From Mactra quadrangularis (Eukaryota; Mollusca; Bivalvia; Venerida; Mactridae): a stretch of DNA of 64,000 nucleotides. The stretch covers positions 31,761,919 through 31,825,918 of the forward strand of contig CM046306.1 of the NCBI GenBank assembly GCA_025267735.1. Reading direction: 5' to 3'. This document shows positions 1-12,400 of the stretch, in pieces; the first letter of the stretch is position 1; each line of letters opens with the position of its first letter. Both the position numbers and the translations under genes were made by a program. The notes under the pieces are model-generated. The model was not told where the DNA came from. It saw nothing but the letters and a program-made list of their open reading frames with translations, and searched no databases.

Positions 1-383
1 TGTCTAGTCTCTTTGAGTTTAGACTATATAACATCACTGATTATACTTCAATTAATTACAACTCGATGATTTATAAACTTCATATGCTTTAAATATTGTT
101 AATGTGACAGAAAATTATGGGGTAACTTTACTTGTAAGCAGGCATTATAAATAAGTTTTAGACTGTGTAGTTCTAAACCAGTTTGACCTTTGATAATTAT
201 AAACAAATGGCAATAATTTAAGTATGAATAACAAATGTGAACAATTTAGCAATTCTAATCAATTTCAAGCAAATGATTAACCAATCTTACATTTTAATAA
301 TTATGACTGTCCTAATATAATTATTATGTGTATGTATGTATGTATTTCTGCACTGATATCCAAATATGATTTTTATATTTCAG

Positions 384-490
384 GGTTTAGCTAAACAGAC
401 TGATATGTCAGAGCGCCAGGTTGATATCTGGTTTAGAAAAAGAAAGAAAATGGATATGTTAACACCGATGGCAAAATTCCAAGAATGCAG
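384..490 (+). CDS. CERS: CerS exon: end of Hox-like domain
   Basis: The exon encodes [20 protein letters not shown] and a further 15 residues. It matches the third-helix region of the homeobox-like domain found in all animal CerS proteins except CerS1, including the WFR.R core and the basic stretch after it. It starts after a TTTTATATTTCAG acceptor and ends AG|GTATGT. The split AG codon is completed by C at 5900, giving the serine of the conserved SWHL/SWRF junction. The domain lacks the full homeodomain N-arm, and its role in DNA binding is disputed. Confidence 0.92.
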
Positions 491-3400
491 GTATGTTAAT
501 GTCATGTATGATACATTGATGTGATAGGTTTTGCTCATAGTTATGATGCATCAAAATTGTACTTACTTGAATTAAACATCATAGGAGCATCACCTGTTTT
601 TAAAAAATAAAGTTATGTCTTTAGTTTTCCAACTGACCATACTTCTTATGGCTGGCTATAATTGTTTTGAAAGTCCAAATTTTTTTTTTTTGGCAGACAT
701 TTACAAATAACAAAAAAAGGCAAAAAATTGTGTTTCGACTGAAGAAATTCACAAAATATGATCCTTAAAAAGTTTGTACCACTGACCTTAATTATGGGGT
801 AGATGATACCATTAACAGATCTTATATTTAGGCTTGATATAATCAGGTTAATTACTATGCAGCATATAGATGTATTATTCAGTGTGTTCCAGTAAGTTAT
901 ACTCATAGTCATGACATTATTGTTGATTTTCTTCCCAATTGATTGATGTTGTTGGCTTTTTGTGGAAAGGTAAGCTTTAACTGATATATAAGAAAGTGGT
1001 CCAGGAAAACGGCCCTTGCTACTTTGTGACAACAGTATTGTAACAAGGACTTTAATTGTCATGGTATATATTGAGTATCTAAGGTTAGGGGTTTAGCTGT
1101 GACTTTTTGATACTTGCAATTATCAAGTCACTAGGATTGTTTAATCAAAATCAGTCAACTTTTTAAAGTTAAGCTATTAAAGGTGATTGCTCCATTTTTT
1201 TTATTTTTTTTATTGTTGAAAAAGAACTTTCGCATGTCTGAACTTAAAACTTAACCCTGACAACAGGGTAGAATTGCAAAGTCATAAATATAGCTTATAA
1301 ATGTAATTCACATGCTGCTATTTTGTTGTTTGTTGTCTGTTACCTATATGTGTTTTATGTGCTAGTCTATACTTATTGTAGAATTATTGTAGAATTTGTT
1401 GAATTAGTGATTATTCTAAAGCAGAATAGTAGGATGCTGCATCCTGCCCTTTTTTTTCCTACTCATGCAGAAAAAGTGACTTTTTTCTGCTTTTCTGCCC
1501 TTTTATAAGTTTTAGAATAATCGCTAGTTATATAATGTGATTTGTTACATTCAGATAAAAAATTAATCAAATAACAAGTTAGTTTTGGTGTTCTTTTATT
1601 TATTTTTTGTACCTGGCTAGTTAATGTTTCATTAAAACATAGATTTGAAATATAAAAGAATGTATCAGATTGATGCTTACAATTAGATCTACTAATTTAA
1701 GCATGTATGATGGACTTTTTACAGAAGTTTGTGAATATGTTGAACTTAATTTTATACTAATTTATTTTCAATTAATTAATTTTCAATTTGATTGTGAAAC
1801 AAATTGATACAGCTTATATTAATCACTTACTTCTAAGCAATTGTAATGAACTTTCATGCTCGAAAGAAACCTACTGGAATTGAATGTATAGTAAAATGAC
1901 ATAGGCGACTTCAGCGCTGTTGTTATTAAAGGTAGGCCATGAAAAGAGGTTTCACCGATTAATCATTGCTATGTTGTTGTTTGTATTGTTATTTTTATAG
2001 TGAATGAAGCATGTTTAATTTAATCTAAGAATACTTGGAAGGTTTGTAGTATGTTTGTACCTATGATTTAACTATAGATAGTCCTTGACATTTTATTTTA
2101 GGGATGTCATGATAATTATACACATGCACGGCAATGTAAATTAAGCAAATGTGTTTAAGTCACAATAATTTCTGTTTTGATTACACAGCTTTAATCCATA
2201 ACCCATCATTGATGTACAGGAAAACAACAACAAAAAGACAAGAAAATAATTATTTGTGTAAATTGTTATGTGCAAAGTCACCTACAAGCCAAACTTTTTA
2301 AATATTTAATTTTGTCCAGTCTGAATAATAAGCTAGATTTTTCAATAGGCGTCCAGTGTCGTTAACAATTGCATTAAAGTTTTCAATTTAGCATATATTT
2401 CTGCCATTTATTGTCAAATCTTTACGAAACTTCGTACAATGATAACATACTATGTGATGAACAGAATTAGAAAGTAACCACAACTCTACCTGGCTTTATT
2501 TTGGATTATTTCTCTTTGTAATTCTTGCGTTAGAGTTTTTTAATCCGGCTTTAATGTGGTTTCTGAATTACATTTCTTGTTTTTCACTAGTTTTGGCTGA
2601 GTGGATAAAAGCATTGACTCTGTGTAAAGTACATGATAACTGAAATAAATTTTAACTTTTATTTATTTTACTATCATGCGATTCATATCTATAATTTATT
2701 GTACATTACATGGTGATATGTATTAAAGTTTTCAATATATGTCTGATATATTGCAAAATATTGTGATTTTTATCATGACACCCCTAATTATATTATAATT
2801 TTAACATTTTTCATAGCTTAATTTTTTTTTACTTTTTTTACTTTTTTTCTTCTATCTGTTCTCACCTCTAATGTGTGTGATGGAGTGTTTCATAACATTT
2901 TAAGAAAATGGTCTAGCTATATTTAGCACAGTCTGACTACAAAATTAATGGTTTACGGTATGTGTGCAGTTCCTGGGCAGGACTTACATAATTACAGTTG
3001 TGCTACGTATATATGTGATGTTTGTAGGGCTGTCACGATATACTTGTATACTAGTATATTGCAATATGCAGCTGCGGCAATACTTACTGCAGTACAATTT
3101 TTTAAGTACTGGTATTTGGTGATATTTTTTATTTCATTTAAAAAATTCTCCCCTTCCCGAAATAAAAGTAGCGAAACTTCAGTTTTTCCATTGTTCATTC
3201 AATTTAATCTTAAGTTTGGGCACATCACAGTCCTTAATGATCTTAAATACTTAAAGAAGCTAGATTCAATCAGTATCTGAATGTAAAATTTGCATTGTTT
3301 CTGTTAAATACAGCGGAGCCACAACAAATCTAAAAGCCCACAATATATTGTTGTATGTTCCCGATATGGTGTCAGCGTATTGCAGTATATCGGGATTCGC

Positions 3401-6400
3401 TTCTGGAGTATCGTGACAGCCATAGATGTTTGGTCATAAAATATTTTCTACAACCATTTTCCTGCTTAACTCTGAATCAAGTAAAACAGCTGTCAGCTAC
3501 TTGCAAGTAAATATGCCTAGTGCTATATTAAAAGCTTGGACTACTGGTAAGAGATTTAGGCTTGGCTATAGACTGTGTGCAGAAAGACTGACAGCCTCAA
3601 GTCAAGCAATCTTTTTGTTGACTATCCTTGTTTAGTTTTAGAACATACACTAACATTGATTTTGAAAGATTGACTTTGGAGTGATAATAATTGGTTTCTG
3701 GGGTTGTTTTGATTGATGTTTAGTTTGATGATGGTTATATCATTTGAACAGAAGTATGATAATGTGTAAGTGCAAGGCAGTTAGGATGTTAAACAGGCCA
3801 AATCAATGTTTCAAAAAGAAGTTACTATGAATTTTCCTTATTGAGAACAAATTTTGTCCTTTAAGTTATCTGTTTGCCTTTTTAACTTTTTTATCCATGT
3901 TACATGTAACCACCGATAGTAATACCTGCCTGTAATAAAACTAATTTTTTTCTTGCATGATTTTATATTGTGTTTTTTTCTCCTATGATAACACTGTTTT
4001 AAGTTTTTATTTGTTTCATATAATGTTAATAAGATTATTGTGTATACAATTGTGAGTTACTGAGACTAGTTCACAGGATGTAACTTTGGTTACGTAGAAA
4101 ATGTTAATAAAATAAGTTATAAACTTATCACTTATCTCCAAATTAGAATTGCAAGCTCTGCCATTTTCAAATGCTTGTATTAATGGGATATGTTTTTTAT
4201 TTCTTGGAGATGAATGGTTTTCTATATAATAAGTAGTAGTTGGTTGCACAGTGGGACAAACAAGTTATAAATTTTACTTTCCCGAACTAAGTGTTTACTT
4301 GCATTAACTAATTGGTACTTTAAAATATTAGGGATATGAATATGTTCTAGTTGCCTGATCGGATGCGTTGCAGCAAAAACTTGCTGTACAAACCTGAAGT
4401 TAGGTTACCACAGGTGATCTGACAAGTGTTAATGTTGAACACTCTTAAGTTATATTGAGAAAAAACTACCTTATACTCTATTATAATGCATGTCTACCCT
4501 ATCACCTTTATTTAATTGTTTGAGTCCATAGAATTGTACATTGTTTTCATTTTGATGTATAGTAGAAGTAGCTCTTTTTAGAGAAAGTAATTATATAAGG
4601 CATACTTTTTCATGTAAACAACAACTAATCTGTATTTGGTTATCGGTTTTTGTACAGAAGAAGCCTGTAAGTGAAACATTTTCACAGCTACCCATACATG
4701 AAAATTTGATATTTTATTTCAACTTTCCTACGTAGAGGTAAAAGTTCTTGGCTCATTATGGAATGATATTTTATTTCCACTTTCCTATGTAGAGGTAGAA
4801 GTTCTTGGCTCATTATGGAATGATATTTAATTTCAACTTTCCTACATAGAGGTAAAAGTTCTTGGCTCATTATGGAATGATATTTTATTTCAACTTTCCT
4901 ATGTAGAGGTAAAAGTTCTTGGCTCATTTTGGAATGATATTTTATTTCAACTTTCCTACATAGAGGTAAAAGTTCTTGGCTCATTATGGAATGATATTTT
5001 ATTTCAACTTTCCTACATAGAGGTAAAAGTTCTTGGCTCATTTTGGAATGATATTTTATTTCAACTTTCCTACGTAGAGGTAAAAGTTCTTGGCTCATTT
5101 TGGAATGATATTTTATTTCAACTTTCCTACATAGAGGTAAAAGTTCTTGGCTCATTTTGGAATGATATTTTATTTCAACTTTCCTACGTAGAGGTAAAAG
5201 TTCTTGGTTCATTATGGAATGATATTTAATTTCCACTTTTCTAAAAAGAGTTAGAAGTTCTCAGCTCATTGTGGAATGATATTTAATTTCCACTTTTCTA
5301 AGTAGAGTTAGAAGTTCTTATCTTTGTGTAGAAGAGTAAGAGAATACTGGTCCAGGAGAGCTTGTTAAGTGAAGCTAAGATGGTCTTTGTTCATAACACT
5401 ATAAAAGGGGTTGATTAATGGCATAATGTCCTAGTACAAAAACATTACAGATACTTATTGATATATATTTACATTGGTTGATATACAGATAGTCTTACAT
5501 GTACATTGTGCATTTTCATTATTATTTTAATCTCTAGGTACTACAATGTATATACAGTACCCACCAAAATTTTGGAGGGAAAGAAATTTTGCTGAAATTC
5601 TTAGTTTTCTTAATTGTTTCTTAATATGTATGTTTTGATAAAAATGAATGCATCAGAAATTAAGATCATTTTATAGATGTTTGAATGTTTTATTTACTAG
5701 CTAAATTTGAAAATTGCTTTATGCACAGTGCATGGTAAAAACATTAGTTAATCAATGTTTTCAGATTATTATAAGTATTTGCTTGCCCAAGTGCTGAGGG
5801 AATTTTCTTACAGGTCAACTGAAATTCAGACAGTCTTTTTTTTCTACACATTATATTTACTATACTTTATAACACATTTATTTTATTTTATCACTATAGC
5901 TGGCACCTTGTTTTCTATACAGCATTCTTTGTTTATGGCATGGTTTATTTATGGCAGGTAAGTTCTAATTATAGATTTAAGTTCACCAATTTCAATAGAA
6001 TTGTATCTTATGTGCACCAATTTCAATAGAATCAAATTTTTTAAACATCAATTTCATTAGAATTAAAGGTACTAGTTCTCCAATCTGATTAAAACCCGAT
6101 CTAAAATTTTCTGCTCGCTCATCATAATATTCACGACCAAATTGTTATGATACGTAACTTGTTTACATCGTCTACGTCACTCAGTTTGAAATGAGCCATC
6201 CAATCGCAGACTGTGAATAATTCGCTGTTAAATAGCTTGCAAACCTTGGTCTAAAAATAGCAATTACAAAATCAAAATGTTATTAATAGTGTTTTGTCTA
6301 GATGAAAGCTACGCATAGATTGGTAGACATAAAGGTCATCTCGACGTGACCCTCCATTGAGATCTTGGAGATCCTGTACGACAACGCTTTACAGGATATC

Positions 6401-9400
6401 TGTTTACGGATATTGCTAGTTCTCAGATTTGGTTTATTTTTTCTATAATTTCAAAATACCATTCAGTGTCTGTAATTGTGTCAAAAAAATAATTCTTATT
6501 ATTTTAAGACACACTGACCTATATGTAGCTGGAAATATACTTCAGTATTTACAAAAATGCACTTAAAGTGTCTATACAGTGACATAGGGGTAGATATTTA
6601 CTGCATAAAACACCATCATTTGTAGGTACATGTATATGTCAATTTGCACTAAAATTGTCAATATCAGAACACTACTTTACTGCTTCCAAAAATATTTCCA
6701 TATAATTTCGTTAGTTTAGAAAAAGTTGAAATCTGTAAATGAGTACCTTTAAGTCTTGTGTACACCAATTTAATTATTATCAAAACTTATGTACATTACT
6801 GCTTAGTTCTATAGATATGACAATTCTGTAAACTTTATAACTTAAAGCATTATGGATATTCTTCCTTAAGTTTGAGTATCAGTGTAAATTAGTTTTTTTT
6901 GTCACTTGTCAGATTGTGTTCTAGGTAGAGGTTGCTGTACCTTCCTTGCAGATTTTGAGACTAAGTTAGTATGAGTTGGAATATATTGGATGGAATGCGC
7001 GAGTCCAAAATATGGATCAGTTTTGGTCAAAACTAGGTCACAGTAATGCAGGAAATATTTATATTTTTTATTATTTTATTTATTTTATTTTCTTTTATGC
7101 TATCAAACTAGGTGAATGGCCTCTTGTTTGTTTGAAAGTGTTCTGTTTTAATCATATTCTACATTTTACGATTTCTTATAATTTTTCAGAAAGACTACTT
7201 TTGGAAAACCATTGAATGTTGGAGAAATTGGCCTATTCAGGTAAAATGGTTATAAATTAGTTTTGTATTACATGATACACATAGTACAGTGGACCCTTGA
7301 GTGGATCCTCACTCTGCCAAACCAGATATTTACAAAAGCAGTGTCAATGTACTTTGTCAGTGCTTGTGCAAACCCCCAAAATTTCTAGATAACCAGTTTT
7401 AGGTTAAATCTATTGAGTGCCATGAATTTGAAGTTAAGTTTAAATTATAGGACTGTTTATGTCCCATGTAAGGGACTGAATAGATGCAAATGAATAGTCT
7501 TTTATGCTGATGATAATGTCTGATTATGATGGTGATGCTGCTGCTGCTGTTAAAGAATGTTGATGATAATGATGATGTTTAATGATGATCATGATTGATG
7601 ATTATAATGTTTGATCATGGTAATGATAATGATGATAATGAAGATGATGTTTTTAATGATGATGATTATAATATTAGGTGATAATGATGATGTTAACGTT
7701 AATGTTAAATGATGATGATTGAAAATATTTTGGTGAGATGTCATCACAGGGATGTAAAACACACACCAATCTACCCAACATTTCTTATCTTTCAGGATGT
7801 AACCAATGATATGTACTGGCATTATTTATTAGAACTTGGATTTTACTGGAGTCTAGTGTTTACCTTGTTTTCAGACAATAAAAGAAAGGTATAATACTTA
7901 ACACTCAATTTTCTTCATCTCAACCACTTACACTTCAACTTTTCGTTATTTCAACTATTTTTGGATGGTCTGGATAAAGAAGATAAATTACTAAAAATTT
8001 GCTTTTACTGGTCTGAACCCATTTCACTTTTATTGAAATTAAAGACCAGTTCACTAGGAGAACTCGCTCTAGGGCATAAAAAAGTGCTTTTTTGTGTGAG
8101 TTCTAGTTTTGTTTCAAGGTTGCAAAACCAAAATTGACATCTCCTCAAATGTGTTGAGAATGTTTAAGTTAATATAGTCTTTTTTTGCTACACTCCCTAC
8201 CCTTCATATTGTGAATTTATGCATAAGTATCTTAATTATCATTGGGACTGAAATTTTCTTCATATACTATGACTTTATTTTTATTTTTTCATTGTGATCT
8301 AATTTGGCTCTCAATATAGAGCAAAAAATCAGTGACTGTGTATAGTAACACAATGGAAACAAGGAAATTCACATTTCCTTTTTTGTGATATCCTTAATAA
8401 ATGAAAATGTGTCCTAGCACAATGAATGTACATGTATTGCATTTACATTACATGTAGTTATATTTTATGTTATACTGTATTTTTAGCCGGATTTTTCAAC
8501 GAAAAAATTCGGCTAATAGTTTGGCGAACACGGGCGGGCGGACGGGCGGGCGGGCGGGTGGGCGGGCGGTCGTCCGGTGTCGTTAACAATTGCGTTAAAG
8601 TTTTTAATGTACCTTATATTTCTGCCATTTATTGTCAGATCTCTACAAAACTTTATACGATGATAACATACCATGTGATGAACAGAATAAGACAATAACC
8701 GCAACTCTACCTGGCTTTATTATGGATTATTGCCCTTTGTAATTTTGGATGTCTGGTGTCGTTAACAATTGCGTTAAGTTTTTAATTTGGCATATTTTTT
8801 TGCCATTTATTGTCAGATCTTTACGAAACTACATGCAATGATAACTTACTATGTGATGAACAGATTAAGACAGTAACCACAACTCTACCTGGCTAAATAA
8901 TGGATTATTTCCCTTTGTTTTTTTTGCGTTAAAGTTTTCAAAATGTTGGATATCTCTGCCATTTATGGTTAGATGTTTATAAAATTTCATAAAATGATTA
9001 ATTACCATCTGTTGCAAAGAATTAGACAGTAACCACAACTCTACCTGGCTTAAAAATGGATTATTTCCCTTTGTTAATTTTGCATTAAAGTTTTCAAAAT
9101 GTTAGATATCTCTGCTATTTCTGGTTAGATGTTTATGAAATATCATACAATGATTACATACCATCTTTTGAAAAGAACTGGACATTAACGGCAACTCTAC
9201 CTGGCTTAATAATGGATTATGTCCCTTTGTTATTTTTGCGTTAAAGTTTTCAAATTATTGGATATCTCTGCTATTTATGGTTTGATGTTTATGAAATTTC
9301 ATACAATTATTAGATACCATCTGTTGAAAAGAATAAGACAGTAACCGCAACTCTACCTGGCCTAATAATGGATTATTTCCCTTTGGTTTTTTTGCGTTAA

Positions 9401-12400
9401 AGTTTTCAAATTGTTGGTTATCTCTGCCATTTATGGTTAGATGTTTATATAATTTCATACAATGATTACATACCATTTGTTGAAAGAATTAGACAGTAAT
9501 GGCAACTCTACCTGGCTTAAATATGGATTTTTTCCCTTTGTAATTTTTATGATAAAGGTTTCAGTATGTTGGATCTCTCCAATAGCAAGTATTCTGGCAT
9601 TTTCCTGTCATATTTTCCCGCCATTTTGTTTCAACAATTCACCATTTGCCATATAAGATTTTTTAAATTAAATTCTCTTACCAATTTCATACCATTAGTT
9701 TTGCTTTATTTTCATTGATAGTTTTCATGTCTTATGCCATCTTTGTCAAATACCAACAAAATAATCAGATAAGATACAATAGGACAAATATTTGGTAACT
9801 GAAACTCTTTTTTTCCTTCAGGATTCATTATCGCCCTTTGTATACCTTCTGATAAGCAATTTATCAAATGACTTTCTTTTGTACCAATGTAAACTTGTTC
9901 TCAATGTTCCCATATGCAGAAAAATCCGGCTTTAATGTGGCACATTATCTTTCTTGTTAATCATTTAAGTGCTATGTGTGTAATATTTTCATTTATTGAA
10001 TAAACTCTATCTATCTATCTAAAGTTATCAATGATAATTTTCAGGATTTTAAAGAGATGATCATTCATCATTTTGCTACCATGGTATTGATGTATTTCTC
10101 TTGGGTGTTAAACTTTGTACGTGTAGGTACATTAGTACTGATTGTACATGATGCTGCTGACACATGGTTGGCTGTAAGTACCTTAGATATAAGTTTTAAT
10201 TGATGTTGTAGTGTTTCTTTGAACAAGAAACTTTATCCTAAAATCTCAGTACTGGGGGACCAGGAAGTGGACTCAAAAGTGATTCATCTGATATGTAAGA
10301 ACTTGTTTCATAATCGAGCTAGGTAAATAAGAATAAAAAAGAGATGAATCCAGAACTCAGAAAAGGATAGGGAGGATGAAAAAGGAGCAGGACCCATCAG
10401 AGGATTGATTATTCCAAGTAACAATTTCTGCATTGGGAGGAGGATAAAAAGGGCAGCAAGGAGGGAAAAAGAACAGGGTGCAGCATTCTGCTATTCTGCT
10501 TTAAAATAATCACTATTGATCATGAATACTTGTTCTAACGTTTTTACTCTCAAATATTTGACTTAGTATTTCGACAGTGAAGTCAAAAACACAAAACTGA
10601 AAATTAATATTACTGTTATCTATGTCAAAGATATTCTACCAGTCCTTGCTGATAAAATTTGCATAGGTCTGAAAGCTTTTACAATTACTTCATCCGAGTT
10701 CCCAATAAATTTTTATTTCATTCCCTTGTATACATAGTGCAAGAAAATCAAACTTTCCTTAAATATTGTCCTGATAATCAAAATCACCTCAAGTAAGTTT
10801 GCTCTTCTCGGTACCAAACTTGATGAAGGGATACAATAGCAGGTAAATTTCTTGCTCAAGGAATGTTCTTGATGGGATTCAAACCGAGTACCTCTTGACC
10901 ATCAAACAGGCAATCCTACTGTGAAATATTTTCCGACTGACAGTGGTGCATACATTAACCCCACTGATTTGAATATTAACACTGTACTTCTGTACAATGA
11001 TCAATGAAGATAGATATTTGTATTTATCTACAAGGATTATCAAAAAAATACCAAGTATTTAAATCAACAGAGTTATTGTATATGTCACTGACTGTAAAAT
11101 AAAGTTTACCTATACCCTAAAACACTGCTGTTTAGGGCTGCGTATCTTGGCTAAGGTCGTGATACGATACGTATCACGATATATGCCTCGCGATTACGAT
11201 ATTAATCGCGATACGATGTAAATTGTAAATTTGGTATGAATGCATTGACAAATTTTGATATTTTTATCAAACAATCATAAAATTAACAAAGTTATTAATT
11301 ACCCTTACTTGGCACAAAATAATGTTTAATGACTATTTAGAATCAGAAATAAATAAAGATTGCAATTGCAAGTTAAATGCTATAGATATATAGTATATTT
11401 TGTCTTTAACTGATTTCTTATAAAGGGCCTTCTGAATCGCGATTTTTAGGACGCGATTCGATACACCTGCATCGGACAGTCGCGAATACGATCTCACGAT
11501 GCATCGGTGAATCGTTACAGCCCTACTGCTGTTACAAATATGTTCAATGAAATCATATACTATGAGTGTATTGTTGATGTATTTACAGCTTGCTAAGATG
11601 TCTATTTATGCTAAGAACAAACTAGCCACTGACATTTTCTTTGGTATATTTCTGGTTGTTTGGGTCATCTCTCGTCTTTTTGTCTATCCATTTGTGTAAG
11701 TATACATTTTAATTGAATCAATTTTAGCAAAAAAGTGAGGTTTATCCATTAAAATGAGTATGGATTATTTATCAAATTAAGTGAATTTATAGGTAATATT
11801 TGCAGTAGATGGGAACATAATTAGAAGATCTTATTGTTAGTCTAATTAAACATATTTTAAAGTCATAAAAATATTATATAATATACATAAATGATTAAGT
11901 TTATATATAACCAATAACGCATAAACATAATTTAGTATGATATCTGCATGATAAAATTTTCTATACCATATTATAAAAGCCAGCTTGAGGGCAAGAGAGG
12001 TAAAGAAGAGTATTTAACTTCTGCTATTCATGCCATCTTTTTATTATTAATCCGTCTGGAATTCTTTGGGCTTGAATGTTTTTTGGACAATCTTTGGTGC
12101 AATTATTACACAATGCTAGCATCCTAACCTACCAAAAGCTTAGGAACTCACTTGTTTGTTAAAATGATTTACTGAAAACTTCACTCATGTCCACATAGTA
12201 ATTTAAGAGGTCAAATACTGAGCTATTTGATAGGTGACTGTAGCATGAATTTTTACCATATAATTGCCTCCTTTACTTAGATTATTCTTTGTTAGATGTT
12301 TTGCTTGCAAGTTGTTTTACTTAAACTAATAAAAGTATTCAATGTAGATTTCATTTGTCTTAACAGACTTTTTGTTTACACAAACAGCCTGGGCTCAACC

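Noticed and set aside
646..1062. 138-codon minus-strand frame in a CerS intron
   Set aside because: Low-complexity Ile/Asn/Ser composition, no recognisable domain, no splice context.
4688..5236. 182-codon minus-strand frame made of 19-residue repeats
   Set aside because: It is only the 57-bp minisatellite read in a stop-free frame; no splice sites, start context or family similarity.
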